Shown: piece by piece, positions 27,567 through 34,903 of the stretch
How positions within the stretch are numbered: the first letter of the stretch is position 1
How the letters are laid out: every line of letters starts with the position of its first letter
Made by a program: the position numbers and the translations under genes
DNA from: Paenibacillus sp. DMB5
Lineage (GTDB): Bacteria > Bacillota > Bacilli > Paenibacillales > Paenibacillaceae
Assembly (NCBI RefSeq): GCF_001517085.1
Contig: NZ_LRAC01000120.1
Location: forward strand, 186,001-250,000
DNA: 64,000 nt
Reading direction: 5' to 3'
The notes under the pieces: generated by a model
Databases searched by the model: none
What the model saw: only the letters and a program-made list of their open reading frames with translations
Told to the model about the DNA's origin: nothing

Positions 27567-29057
27567 TTATTTATTCGTAATATCGCTGAATGTGCCTACA
27601 TAACGCACATCCTCACCGGTCTCATCCTTCACAGCGCTGATGTTGAGCCACTGCAGGTACTCCTGACCATTCTTGCGCTTATTCCAGATTTCGCCCTGCC
27701 ACATCCCTTTAGCCTTGATTTCACTCCACATGAAACTATAGAAGTCCTTCGATTGTCTACCAGATTTCAGGATGCTCGGCTGCTTGCCGAGGACTTCCTC
27801 CTCTGTATAGCCCGTAAGCTTGGAGAAGGCCGGATTCACCGACTTGATCAGTCCGGTTACATCTGTGACCATAATCCCTTGCCCGGTTGAATTGAATACT
27901 TCTAAAGTAAGAGCGAGCTTATCATTAAAATACAGCCACACCACCAGCACCAGACTGGCCAGCGCAACCTGGGAGAGCAGCATGAAGCCGATCGAATACT
28001 GGCCGGTTGCTGCATGGATGATAGACAGCATTATTGGGGGGAAGAATCCGCCCAGGCCGCCCATCATCGACACGATCCCGTTGGCAATCCCCGCCTGCTT
28101 GTTGAAATACAGCGGAACTAATTTGAAAATGACCCCGTTGCCGATCCCCGCACTTACAGCAATGGCAAGGCAGCCGACGGTATAAAGCCCCATGGAAGGC
28201 ATGAATGCAAGGATGATTGCTGCCACTGTATAGATGCTGAACGTGCCGATCAGCAGAAACAGCGGCTGGAATTTGTCGGCAAGCCATCCGCCTACCGGAC
28301 GGAAAAACGTTGCTACCGCGATGAAACCGGCGGTACGCATCCCTGCATCCACCTTTTCCAGTCCAAAGTTGGAAACCAGGAAGTTAGGAAGGTAGATCGT
28401 AAATGCTACAAAGGAACCAAACGTAATGAAGTAGAACATTGAGAACAGCCAGAGCTTCTCATTTTTTGCTACCCCTTTAATCTGTTCAATGATCGGTGTC
28501 TTCAGCTTGGGCTCATGACGATCCCCGAAGAAGAAATTCAGGGCAATGAAGATAAGCAGCAGAATCAGATACAGCTTTACCGCAGGTCCCCAGCCGATCT
28601 GAGCTGCGATCATCGGAGCCGAAAAAGTGGTGACCGCTGTTCCGAGATTGCCGATCCCGTAGATCCCGTTCACCAGCCCGTGCTTATCCTTGGTGTAATA
28701 TTTAGGCAGCGAGGTTACCCCTACCGAGAATACCGCGCCCCCTATTCCAAGGAACGTTCCTCCGATAATCAGGTGCGCCATCGTGGTTGCTTCACTGATG
28801 AAGTAGACGGGGAACAGGAGCAGAATGAAGCTGCACATAAATATGATGCGTGCCCCTAAAATGTTGGCATAATAGCCAAGCGGTATCCGCAGGATCGAGC
28901 CGAGTACAACCGGTATGGCAGTGACCATGGCCAGTTTGCCTGACGGGATACTGATGTCCTCGGAAATAAAAGGCATCAGTGAAGAGATAATCACCCATAC
29001 CATAAATCCGGTAACCAGGTTTAGTGTTTGAAGCGGTAACTGCATTTTTTTGATCAT
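27567..29057 (-). CDS. narK: Nitrate/nitrite transporter NarK fused to a C-terminal PAS domain
   Basis: 496 residues in two parts. Residues 1 to about 385 are a 12-helix MFS transporter of the NarK type, with the nitrate-signature glycine stretches GIYGIGNLGTAVTTFSAP and GIANGIVSMMGGLGGFFPP and the conserved arginines in ILRIPLGYY and TFFRPVGGW. Residues about 386 to 496 form a PAS/PAC domain (FNSTGQGIMVTDVTGLIKSV, GYTEEEVLGKQPSIL, then VRYVGTFSDITNK), and the protein ends there with no kinase or GGDEF output. AGGTGAG precedes the ATG. Ordinary NarK ends after helix 12, so the fusion is unusual. It begins a unit with moeA and moaA. The PAS may sense redox state or a ligand to gate transport, which is inference. 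Confidence 0.88.
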   Translation of the reverse strand: MIKKMQLPLQTLNLVTGFMVWVIISSLMPFISEDISIPSGKLAMVTAIPVVLGSILRIPLGYYANILGARIIFMCSFILLLFPVYFISEATTMAHLIIGGTFLGIGGAVFSVGVTSLPKYYTKDKHGLVNGIYGIGNLGTAVTTFSAPMIAAQIGWGPAVKLYLILLLIFIALNFFFGDRHEPKLKTPIIEQIKGVAKNEKLWLFSMFYFITFGSFVAFTIYLPNFLVSNFGLEKVDAGMRTAGFIAVATFFRPVGGWLADKFQPLFLLIGTFSIYTVAAIILAFMPSMGLYTVGCLAIAVSAGIGNGVIFKLVPLYFNKQAGIANGIVSMMGGLGGFFPPIMLSIIHAATGQYSIGFMLLSQVALASLVLVVWLYFNDKLALTLEVFNSTGQGIMVTDVTGLIKSVNPAFSKLTGYTEEEVLGKQPSILKSGRQSKDFYSFMWSEIKAKGMWQGEIWNKRKNGQEYLQWLNISAVKDETGEDVRYVGTFSDITNK

Positions 29058-29149
29058 TTAATTCTCACCTTTTTCGCCAATTATTCTCCTGATTGTCTAT
29101 GTGAATATTTCCTGTTCTCATTGTATCTGCCGATCCCCCGGCTCAGATA

Positions 29150-29185
29150 TAGGGGAGTACCCTGTCCCTGACAGGGTAAACCCTG
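29150..29185. promoter_or_regulatory. Paired NreC-like sites upstream of narK
   Basis: Two dyads of the TAGGG-N4-CCCTA type known for NreC: TAGGG-GAGT-ACCCT (29150-29163) and the perfect CAGGG-TAAA-CCCTG (29172-29185). Their centres are 22 bp apart. They lie 93 bases or more before the narK start; a TACAAT -10 candidate is at 29125-29120. The arrangement matches two other pairs at 38668-38823. Confidence 0.6.
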
Positions 29186-29284
29186 AAATTAAAGTAAGGC
29201 TGCATTTCTGTTGCCTCCTGGCAATAAAACAGCCCCGCAAGTTAAGGGATTCCACTATTTAGTACTTTCAGAGCAAAAGCAAAA

Positions 29285-29308
29285 CAGCTGCTCTTATTGG
29301 AGCAGCTG
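29285..29308 (-). terminator. Terminator after the nre/hemerythrin genes
   Basis: CAGCTGCTC-TTATTG-GAGCAGCTG, a perfect 9-bp stem with a T-rich minus-strand tail (TTTTGCTTTTGC). It follows the hemerythrin stop codon by about 7 bases and separates that transcript from narK. Confidence 0.75.
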
Positions 29309-29314
29309 CCTGGT

Positions 29315-29842
29315 TCAGGAGATCAGTGTATTCAGTTTACCGGACAGCCGCTCCCGGTCACGGGGGCTCAGCAGGGTCTCTGCCATCGGGAACACTACCG
29401 TTTCCTCTTTGACAAAATGCACGGTCAATACCTCAAATGCCTCCCCCGCATCCCTTGCAGCAGCACGGATATCCTCTACTGAGTTCAGCTGAGTACCCTC
29501 GGCAGTGTGATGTAGGAAATGCCCGATATACCCGTCAATCTCGCGGTGCTCCTCCTGAATGCCAACGAGCGGACCCTGCTCAAAGCCGATATACTGTCCC
29601 AGCAGCGGGAAGAAATGCTCCTCTTCCTTGGCGGTATGCTTATTGAGCGGAATAATAAAATCCATGATTGCCCTGCGCAGCTCTTGAAGCCTGGCCCTGC
29701 CTTCATCCAGATTAATGTTGTCCTGTTCAAACCAGAGCACGGCAGTATGCCATTGCCCCATCAGATAGGATAAATAGCGGTGCTCATTCTCAAGAATACG
29801 CATGGCAGGTGTTGAAAACTGCAGGCCTGTATCATTAGACAC
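29315..29842 (-). CDS. Hemerythrin HHE-domain protein
   Basis: About 175 residues. Iron-ligand pattern of the HHE cation-binding fold is visible: His and Glu in ILENEHRYLSYLMGQWH (about 16-32), NKHTAKEEEHFFPLL (about 65-79), EEHREIDGYIGHFLHH (about 94-109) and VLTVHFVKEETVVFPMAE (about 131-148). Such di-iron proteins bind O2 or NO, or repair Fe-S clusters after nitrosative stress. GTG 29842 is chosen because GGAGGGGGAG sits just before it; the longer frame would overlap nreC. It is last in the nar-nre transcript, which suggests protection of nitrate-respiration enzymes. Confidence 0.82.
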   Translation of the reverse strand: MSNDTGLQFSTPAMRILENEHRYLSYLMGQWHTAVLWFEQDNINLDEGRARLQELRRAIMDFIIPLNKHTAKEEEHFFPLLGQYIGFEQGPLVGIQEEHREIDGYIGHFLHHTAEGTQLNSVEDIRAAARDAGEAFEVLTVHFVKEETVVFPMAETLLSPRDRERLSGKLNTLIS

Positions 29843-29864
29843 GGGCTCCCCCTCCATTCGCCGT

Positions 29865-30511
29865 TCAGAAATCCAGCATTTTTTTACGCAACGCATATTC
29901 AACCAGCTCGGGCCGGCTCTTCAGGTTCAGCTTCTCCATGATCTTGGCCTTATGCGCTTCGACTGTCTTTACGGAAATAAACAGCTTCTCGGCAATTTCC
30001 TTGTTTCCGTAGCCTTTAGCAATCAGCGGCAGAATCTCCAGCTCCCGCTTGGATAACAGCTCAAACAGATCCTCTGTTGTGACAGTCTTATCCTTCTTAA
30101 TGAATTCACGGACAAGTGAGGTCGCCATCTTGGGATGAATATACGTCCCGCCTTCATAGATCGTCCGGATCGCCAGCAGCAGCTCCTCATCCGGAGCGCT
30201 TTTGAGCACATAGCCGGATGCCCCGTTCTTCAGAACATGAAACAGATATTCCTCGTCATCATGCATGGTCAGGATCAGAATTCTCGTATCGGGATAATCC
30301 TCCTTGATCTTCCCGGTCGCGATTAGCCCGCTCTCCCCCGGAGGCATGCTCAGATCCATAATCAGAATATCCGGCCGTGTTTGGCAACCAGAGAATACGC
30401 CTCTCTGCCGTCTGCCGCCGTTCCGATTACTTCAATATCATCCTGAAAATTAAGGATCATCGCAAACCCGCTGCGTACAATGGCATGATCGTCTGCAATA
30501 ACAATCTTCAT
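29865..30511 (-). pseudogene. nreC: Nitrate/oxygen response regulator NreC, frameshifted
   Basis: ATG 30511 opens [20 protein letters not shown], a receiver domain with the acidic pair DD. The frame breaks after AKHG near 30373-30377 (GGCCGG where GGCCCGG is expected). The next frame continues [16 protein letters not shown] with the phospho-acceptor Asp, and then the LuxR helix-turn-helix ([20 protein letters not shown], then [20 protein letters not shown]). One missing C restores about 215 residues, the usual NreC length. Phosphorylated by NreB, it should activate narG and narK promoters. If the break is real, nitrate respiration would lose its activator. Confidence 0.87.
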
Positions 30512-30519
30512 TCAGCCGC

Positions 30520-31587
30520 TCATTCCTTCCCTTGTAACTTTTCTGCAGGAACCAGCAGCAGAATTCTTGTCCCTCTGCCCTTCTGTGATTCCACGCTGAA
30601 CGTGCCGCCGACCAGCTCTGCGCGTTCCTGCATACCAAAGAGGCCCAGCCCGGTTCCCCCGGGTTCGTCCCCAGGATGGAAGCCTACGCCTTCATCTTCG
30701 ACCTGCAGGCGCAGGATGCCGTCCTTTTCGGTCAGCGTAACCTTGACCATATCCACCTGGGCATATTTCAGCGCATTCAGCACTGCCTCCTGGCACACCC
30801 GGTAGACGACTGTTTCAATCTCGCTGCCGTAGCGCTTCTCGGATAGCCGGGATTCGAAGTCAATTACAAGACCATAGCTCTGCTCCATCCGCTTGAAGTG
30901 GGAACGGAAGGCTGCCTCCAGGCCGAAATCATCAAGCGCAGCCGGCCTCAGCTCCACCGAGAGATTGCGGATATCGCTGAGCAGCCGGGTCATGGATACC
31001 TCGGTCTGCTTCACCTTCCGCAGCAGCTTCTCGTCATCGGTCATATATTTGAGTACACGCAGGTCAATGACTGCACTCATCAATTCCTGGGCTACACTGT
31101 CATGCAGCTCGCGGGAGATCCGTTTGCGCTCCTTCTCTTGAGCTTCAATAACATGCTTCATCATTTTATTCTGATAGAATTTCTCCTGGGTCTTGAACTG
31201 CCTGGTCAAATCCCTCAGCATGAAAACACGGATTCCCTGCTCGGCATCAATCGTATGAAAGGTGGCTGCATAAGGGACGATTCCTTTATCCCTTGTTTCA
31301 AGGTAAACCTGATAGGAAGTGAAGTCCTCAGTGCCCGGTGTATTGAAATAGCAGTTCAGACAGGTCCGCAGCTCCGTCTCGCTTGTATATCCCCGGCAGG
31401 TTCCGCATAGTGCCAGGGGATTTCCCTGATACAGCTGGTTCAGAATATTCTGGTCAACAATATTTTCAGCAGCCGGGTTCATCGCGAGTGCCTTGCCTTC
31501 CCGGTCAAAAAAGAACATGGCCTCGGTGCTGTTCTCGAACAGCCTGCTCATCAGAAGATTTGTCAGATCTTTTCCGCGTGTAATCAA
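30520..31587 (-). CDS. nreB: Oxygen-sensing histidine kinase NreB
   Basis: 355 residues, cytoplasmic, without membrane segments. The N-terminal PAS domain carries four cysteines as CGTC-N11-CLNC (about 60-78), exactly the C-x2-C-x11-C-x2-C pattern that binds the oxygen-labile 4Fe-4S cluster in NreB. The dimerisation/phospho-acceptor segment is RKRISRELHDSVAQELMSAV (about 155-174), with the His in ELHDSVAQ. The ATP-binding HATPase domain (VCQEAVLNALKYAQ, DEGVGFHPGDEPGGTGLGLFG) ends the chain. Start is TTG 31587, overlapping the nreA stop. Without oxygen the cluster is intact and NreB phosphorylates NreC. Confidence 0.92.
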   Translation of the reverse strand: MITRGKDLTNLLMSRLFENSTEAMFFFDREGKALAMNPAAENIVDQNILNQLYQGNPLALCGTCRGYTSETELRTCLNCYFNTPGTEDFTSYQVYLETRDKGIVPYAATFHTIDAEQGIRVFMLRDLTRQFKTQEKFYQNKMMKHVIEAQEKERKRISRELHDSVAQELMSAVIDLRVLKYMTDDEKLLRKVKQTEVSMTRLLSDIRNLSVELRPAALDDFGLEAAFRSHFKRMEQSYGLVIDFESRLSEKRYGSEIETVVYRVCQEAVLNALKYAQVDMVKVTLTEKDGILRLQVEDEGVGFHPGDEPGGTGLGLFGMQERAELVGGTFSVESQKGRGTRILLLVPAEKLQGKE

Positions 31588-32042
31588 CTCAGCAACAATT
31601 CCTTCCCGTTCAAGTCTCCAATCCCGTTTCGCGCCGTTGCTTCCAGAGCCTGCACCATCTCAAGGGTAACCTGCCGTTCACCTCTGAATCCTCCCAGCAG
31701 CACACCGGCTACACGGGCATCATTCCAGATAGGTACAGCGGCGATGCTGCGCAGATTCTCCATTTTGGTTATTGGATAAGTAAATAAGGAATCAGGCTGT
31801 ACGTCTTTCTCTACAGAAGGCAGCAGAAACGGTTTTCCGGTCTTGAACACGATTCCGGCTATCCCTCTGCCTGATTGCAGAACGATCCGTTTGTACCGTT
31901 CATTCGTGTTCCCCGAGGCGTACTTCCAGCGGATCACATAATCATATTCCGCTGGTTCAGCAAGCGCCAGTGAGATGAAGTCATAACCGAGCGCCATGCG
32001 GATCCGGTCAAGCTCCCCCTGGTAATCCACCTTCTTTTTCAT
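31584..32042 (-). CDS. nreA: GAF-domain nitrate sensor NreA
   Basis: About 152 residues forming one GAF domain. In staphylococci NreA binds nitrate and relieves its inhibition of NreB. The pattern GRGIAGIVFKTGKPFLLPSV (about 68-87) and RSIAAVPIWNDARVAGVLLG (about 108-127) are standard GAF core segments. ATG 32042 follows AGGAGTGGG. The stop overlaps the nreB start. Order nreA-nreB-nreC right after narI makes the assignment firm even though GAF domains are widespread. Confidence 0.85.
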   Translation of the reverse strand: MKKKVDYQGELDRIRMALGYDFISLALAEPAEYDYVIRWKYASGNTNERYKRIVLQSGRGIAGIVFKTGKPFLLPSVEKDVQPDSLFTYPITKMENLRSIAAVPIWNDARVAGVLLGGFRGERQVTLEMVQALEATARNGIGDLNGKELLLS

Positions 32043-32090
32043 CGTTCCCACTCCTATTTGAACAGGGAAAGAACCAGCGGCTTCTTTCCA

Positions 32091-32777
32091 TTAATTCGTT
32101 TTATTTCTTCTGTATAGAATATAACTTCTGCCTATATAATTCAACGGAACACTCCAGACATGGACCAGCCGCGTAAACGGCCAGAAGGCAAAGATAGCAA
32201 AGCCCGACAGGATATGCAGCTTGAACGAAAACGGCACATCCGCCATCAGCGAAGGATCGGGACGGAACATGAACAGTCCGCGGAACCAGACGGAAATCGT
32301 ATCCCGGTAGTCAAACTCCGGCTGTACAGCATTCGTTACAATAGTGGAGTACATCCCCATGAATACTATAAATAGAAGCAACGAGTTGACAATCAGGTCA
32401 GATGCGCTGCTGAGCCTGCGGACATTCTTGATCGTAAAGCGCCGCGAAGTGAGAATCAGCATACCGGCCAGTGTAGCAAAACCGAAGATTCCGCCGATAT
32501 ACACCGCCCCGATATGGTACATGTGATCGCTCACACCAACGGCCTCCAGCCACGATTTGGGGACGGCAAGACCCCCGATATGGCCGAGAATAACCGGCAT
32601 AATCCCGAGGTGGAACAGGATGCTGCCGAATTTCAGCTGCTTTTTCTCAATAAACTCACTGGATTTGGCTGTCCAGTTGAACTGGTCCTTGCGGTACCGG
32701 AAAATATGTCCGAATATAAAGACCACCAGACACATATAGGGGAAAATGACCCATAAAAACTGACCGTACATATTCAT
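32091..32777 (-). CDS. narI: Respiratory nitrate reductase gamma subunit NarI
   Basis: 228 residues with five membrane helices, the size of the cytochrome b subunit. It takes electrons from menaquinol through two hemes to NarH. Heme-ligand histidines are apparent in FGSILFHLGIMPVILGHIGG (about 50-69) and FSFKLHILSGFAIFAFWPFT followed by RLVHVWSVPL (about 183-215). The start overlaps the narJ stop (ATGA), typical of tight translational coupling in narGHJI. The membrane anchor lets nitrate reduction contribute to proton-motive force. Confidence 0.92.
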   Translation of the reverse strand: MNMYGQFLWVIFPYMCLVVFIFGHIFRYRKDQFNWTAKSSEFIEKKQLKFGSILFHLGIMPVILGHIGGLAVPKSWLEAVGVSDHMYHIGAVYIGGIFGFATLAGMLILTSRRFTIKNVRRLSSASDLIVNSLLLFIVFMGMYSTIVTNAVQPEFDYRDTISVWFRGLFMFRPDPSLMADVPFSFKLHILSGFAIFAFWPFTRLVHVWSVPLNYIGRSYILYRRNKTN

Positions 32778-33339
32778 TGACTCAGGGCCTCCTGTTCAGC
32801 ACAAGCTTTAAATGTTTCGCGCAGCCCCTTCACCAGATGGAAATAGGGACTGTTGTTTTTCTCAAGCGCCTTGAGCAGATGGTACGTGCCATCCTCCAGG
32901 ATCGCGATCAGCATCCGGAAGTTCTCCGGGGCATCCGGGTTATCCAGCCACTCTGCAGCATACAGAAATTCACACATCAGCGGCAGGAAATCAGGCAGCT
33001 CCCCTTCCGGCATTTCCAGCCCGAACATTTCATAGAGGAGCTTCAGCTTAGCGAGCATTTGTCCGCGTTCTTGGCATCCTCAAACTTGAAATAAGTCATA
33101 TATAAGGCACAATCCTTCTGAAAATCAAAGGTCGCCGCATAGCTCTCCTGAATTTCTTCCAGACTGAAGCTCTGCATCTGTGTCCAGTAGGTATGCACAT
33201 GGCCGTAACCGGGATGATCCGGGCTGAACGCCTCCTCCAGAAAAGCCGGATGAAAATCCAGCTTCTCGGGATACATGAGCTGCAGGGCGAAATATCCGAA
33301 GGATTCCTTATAGCTGTGCAATTTGGTCAGATCAATCAC
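32774..33339 (-). pseudogene. narJ: Nitrate reductase assembly chaperone NarJ, frameshifted
   Basis: GTG 33339, within the end of narH, opens MIDLTKLHSYKESFGYFALQ and continues to YMTYFKFEDAK. The frame then breaks near 33070-33071, where AAGAACGC stands for an expected AAGGAACGC. It resumes GQMLAKLKLLYEMFGLEMPE and ends at 32774. One lost base gives a 188-residue TorD/NarJ-type helical chaperone. NarJ helps insert molybdenum cofactor into NarG. Both halves are conserved, so the break is probably a sequence error; otherwise NarG would not mature. Confidence 0.85.
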
Positions 33340-34903
33340 GCCAAATCCCCCCGTAGAAATTCTCCTCGTACATGTCTTTACCGGTCTTCAGGCTTTCGGA
33401 GATCGAGCTGGCGGCACCACAGCCGTCACAGCCGGAGCCGGTGCCCATATCGCCCATTCCATTGCCATAACCGGCTGAGCCTTGGGCGCGGTATGGATTC
33501 ATATGCTGCTCTTTGTGTGAGGTCGGGATGACGAACCGGTCCTCGTATTTGGCGATCGCCAGCAGCCGGTACATCTGCTCCATCTGCTGGGCAGTCATTC
33601 CGACACGGTCCAGACGGCTATGATCAAATTCCTGGCCGGAGGATTGGGCACGCATGTAAGAGCGCATCATCGCCATCCGCTGCAGGGCTTCTTTGACAGT
33701 CTGTGTATCTCCGGCGGTCAGCATATTGGCCAGGTATTGGATCGGTGTGCGCATTTCTTCAATCGCCGGGAAAATCATATCCGGATTCTTCAGAGAATCC
33801 TTGCCCTCGAAATAGTTCATGATCGGGCTGAGCGGCGGTACATACCAGACCATCGGCAGCGTCCGGTATTCCGGATGCAGCGGGAACGCCAGCTTGTGCT
33901 CAATCGCCAGCTTGTATACCGGTGAATTCTGGGCAGCTTCCAGCCAGTCCTCTGAAATGCCGTCTTTTCTGGCCTGGGCAATGACCTCCGGATCATGCGG
34001 ATTCATAAACAAATCGCATTGCGCCTTGTACAGATCCTGCACATCAGGTGTAGAAGCTGCTTCAAGCACCTTGTCGGCGTCGTACAGCAGAACACCCAGA
34101 TAGCGGATACGGCCGGTACAGGTCTCCGAGCAGACTGTCGGCAGTCCTGCCTCCACGCGCGGGAAGCAGAAGGTGCATTTCTCCGCCTTGTTGGTCTGCC
34201 AGTTGAAGTAGACCTTCTTGTACGGACAGCCGGTCATACAGTATCTCCAGCCGCGGCAGGCTTCCTGGTCAACCAGAACGATGCCGTCCTCTTCCCGTTT
34301 GTACATCGCTCCTGAAGGACAGGAGGCGACGCAGCTCGGGTTCAGACAGTGCTCGCAGAGGCGGGGCAGATAGACCATAAACGATTTCTCGAAGTTGAAT
34401 TTAATCTCTTCCTCGATTTTCTGGATGTTCGGGTCGAGCGGACCGGTGACATGCGCACCGGCCAGATCGTCCTCCCAGTTCGGGCCCCACTCCAGGTCCA
34501 TTTTTTCACCGGTTACTGCAGAATGGGCCCGTGCTACCGGTGAATGCTTCTGCTCCCCTGCATTAGTCAGATGCTCATAGTTGTATGTCCACGGCTCATA
34601 GTAATCCTTCATTTCCGGCATGTCCGGGTTATAAAAGATTTTACCGAGCGCGATCTTGGACAGCTTGTTGCCGGACTTCAGCTCCAGCTTGCCTTTGCGC
34701 AGCTGCCAGCCGCCCTTGTAAAGCTCCTGGTCCTCCCAGCGCTTCGGATAGCCGATTCCGGGCTTCGTTTCCACGTTGTTGAACCACATGTATTCCGCAC
34801 CCTTGCGGTTCGTCCAGGTTGTCTTGCAGGTGACGCTGCAGGTATGACAGCCGATGCATTTATCCAGATTCATTACCATTGCAACTTGCGCTTTAATTTT
34901 CAA
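33332..34903 (-). CDS. narH: Respiratory nitrate reductase beta subunit NarH
   Basis: 523 residues. It carries three 4Fe-4S and one 3Fe-4S cluster that pass electrons from NarI to NarG. Cysteine groups are clear: CIGCHTCSVTCK (about 16-27), CEHCLNPSCVASCPSG (about 183-198), CRGWRYCMTGCPYKKVY (about 216-232, where Trp replaces a Cys, as in NarH 3Fe-4S) and CTFCFPRVEAGLPTVCSETC (about 243-262). Start is TTG 34903 inside the narG end, preceded by GGAGGTTAAC. The C-terminal tail contains GSGCDGCG, an extra cysteine-rich stretch. Confidence 0.95.
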   Translation of the reverse strand: MKIKAQVAMVMNLDKCIGCHTCSVTCKTTWTNRKGAEYMWFNNVETKPGIGYPKRWEDQELYKGGWQLRKGKLELKSGNKLSKIALGKIFYNPDMPEMKDYYEPWTYNYEHLTNAGEQKHSPVARAHSAVTGEKMDLEWGPNWEDDLAGAHVTGPLDPNIQKIEEEIKFNFEKSFMVYLPRLCEHCLNPSCVASCPSGAMYKREEDGIVLVDQEACRGWRYCMTGCPYKKVYFNWQTNKAEKCTFCFPRVEAGLPTVCSETCTGRIRYLGVLLYDADKVLEAASTPDVQDLYKAQCDLFMNPHDPEVIAQARKDGISEDWLEAAQNSPVYKLAIEHKLAFPLHPEYRTLPMVWYVPPLSPIMNYFEGKDSLKNPDMIFPAIEEMRTPIQYLANMLTAGDTQTVKEALQRMAMMRSYMRAQSSGQEFDHSRLDRVGMTAQQMEQMYRLLAIAKYEDRFVIPTSHKEQHMNPYRAQGSAGYGNGMGDMGTGSGCDGCGAASSISESLKTGKDMYEENFYGGIWRD

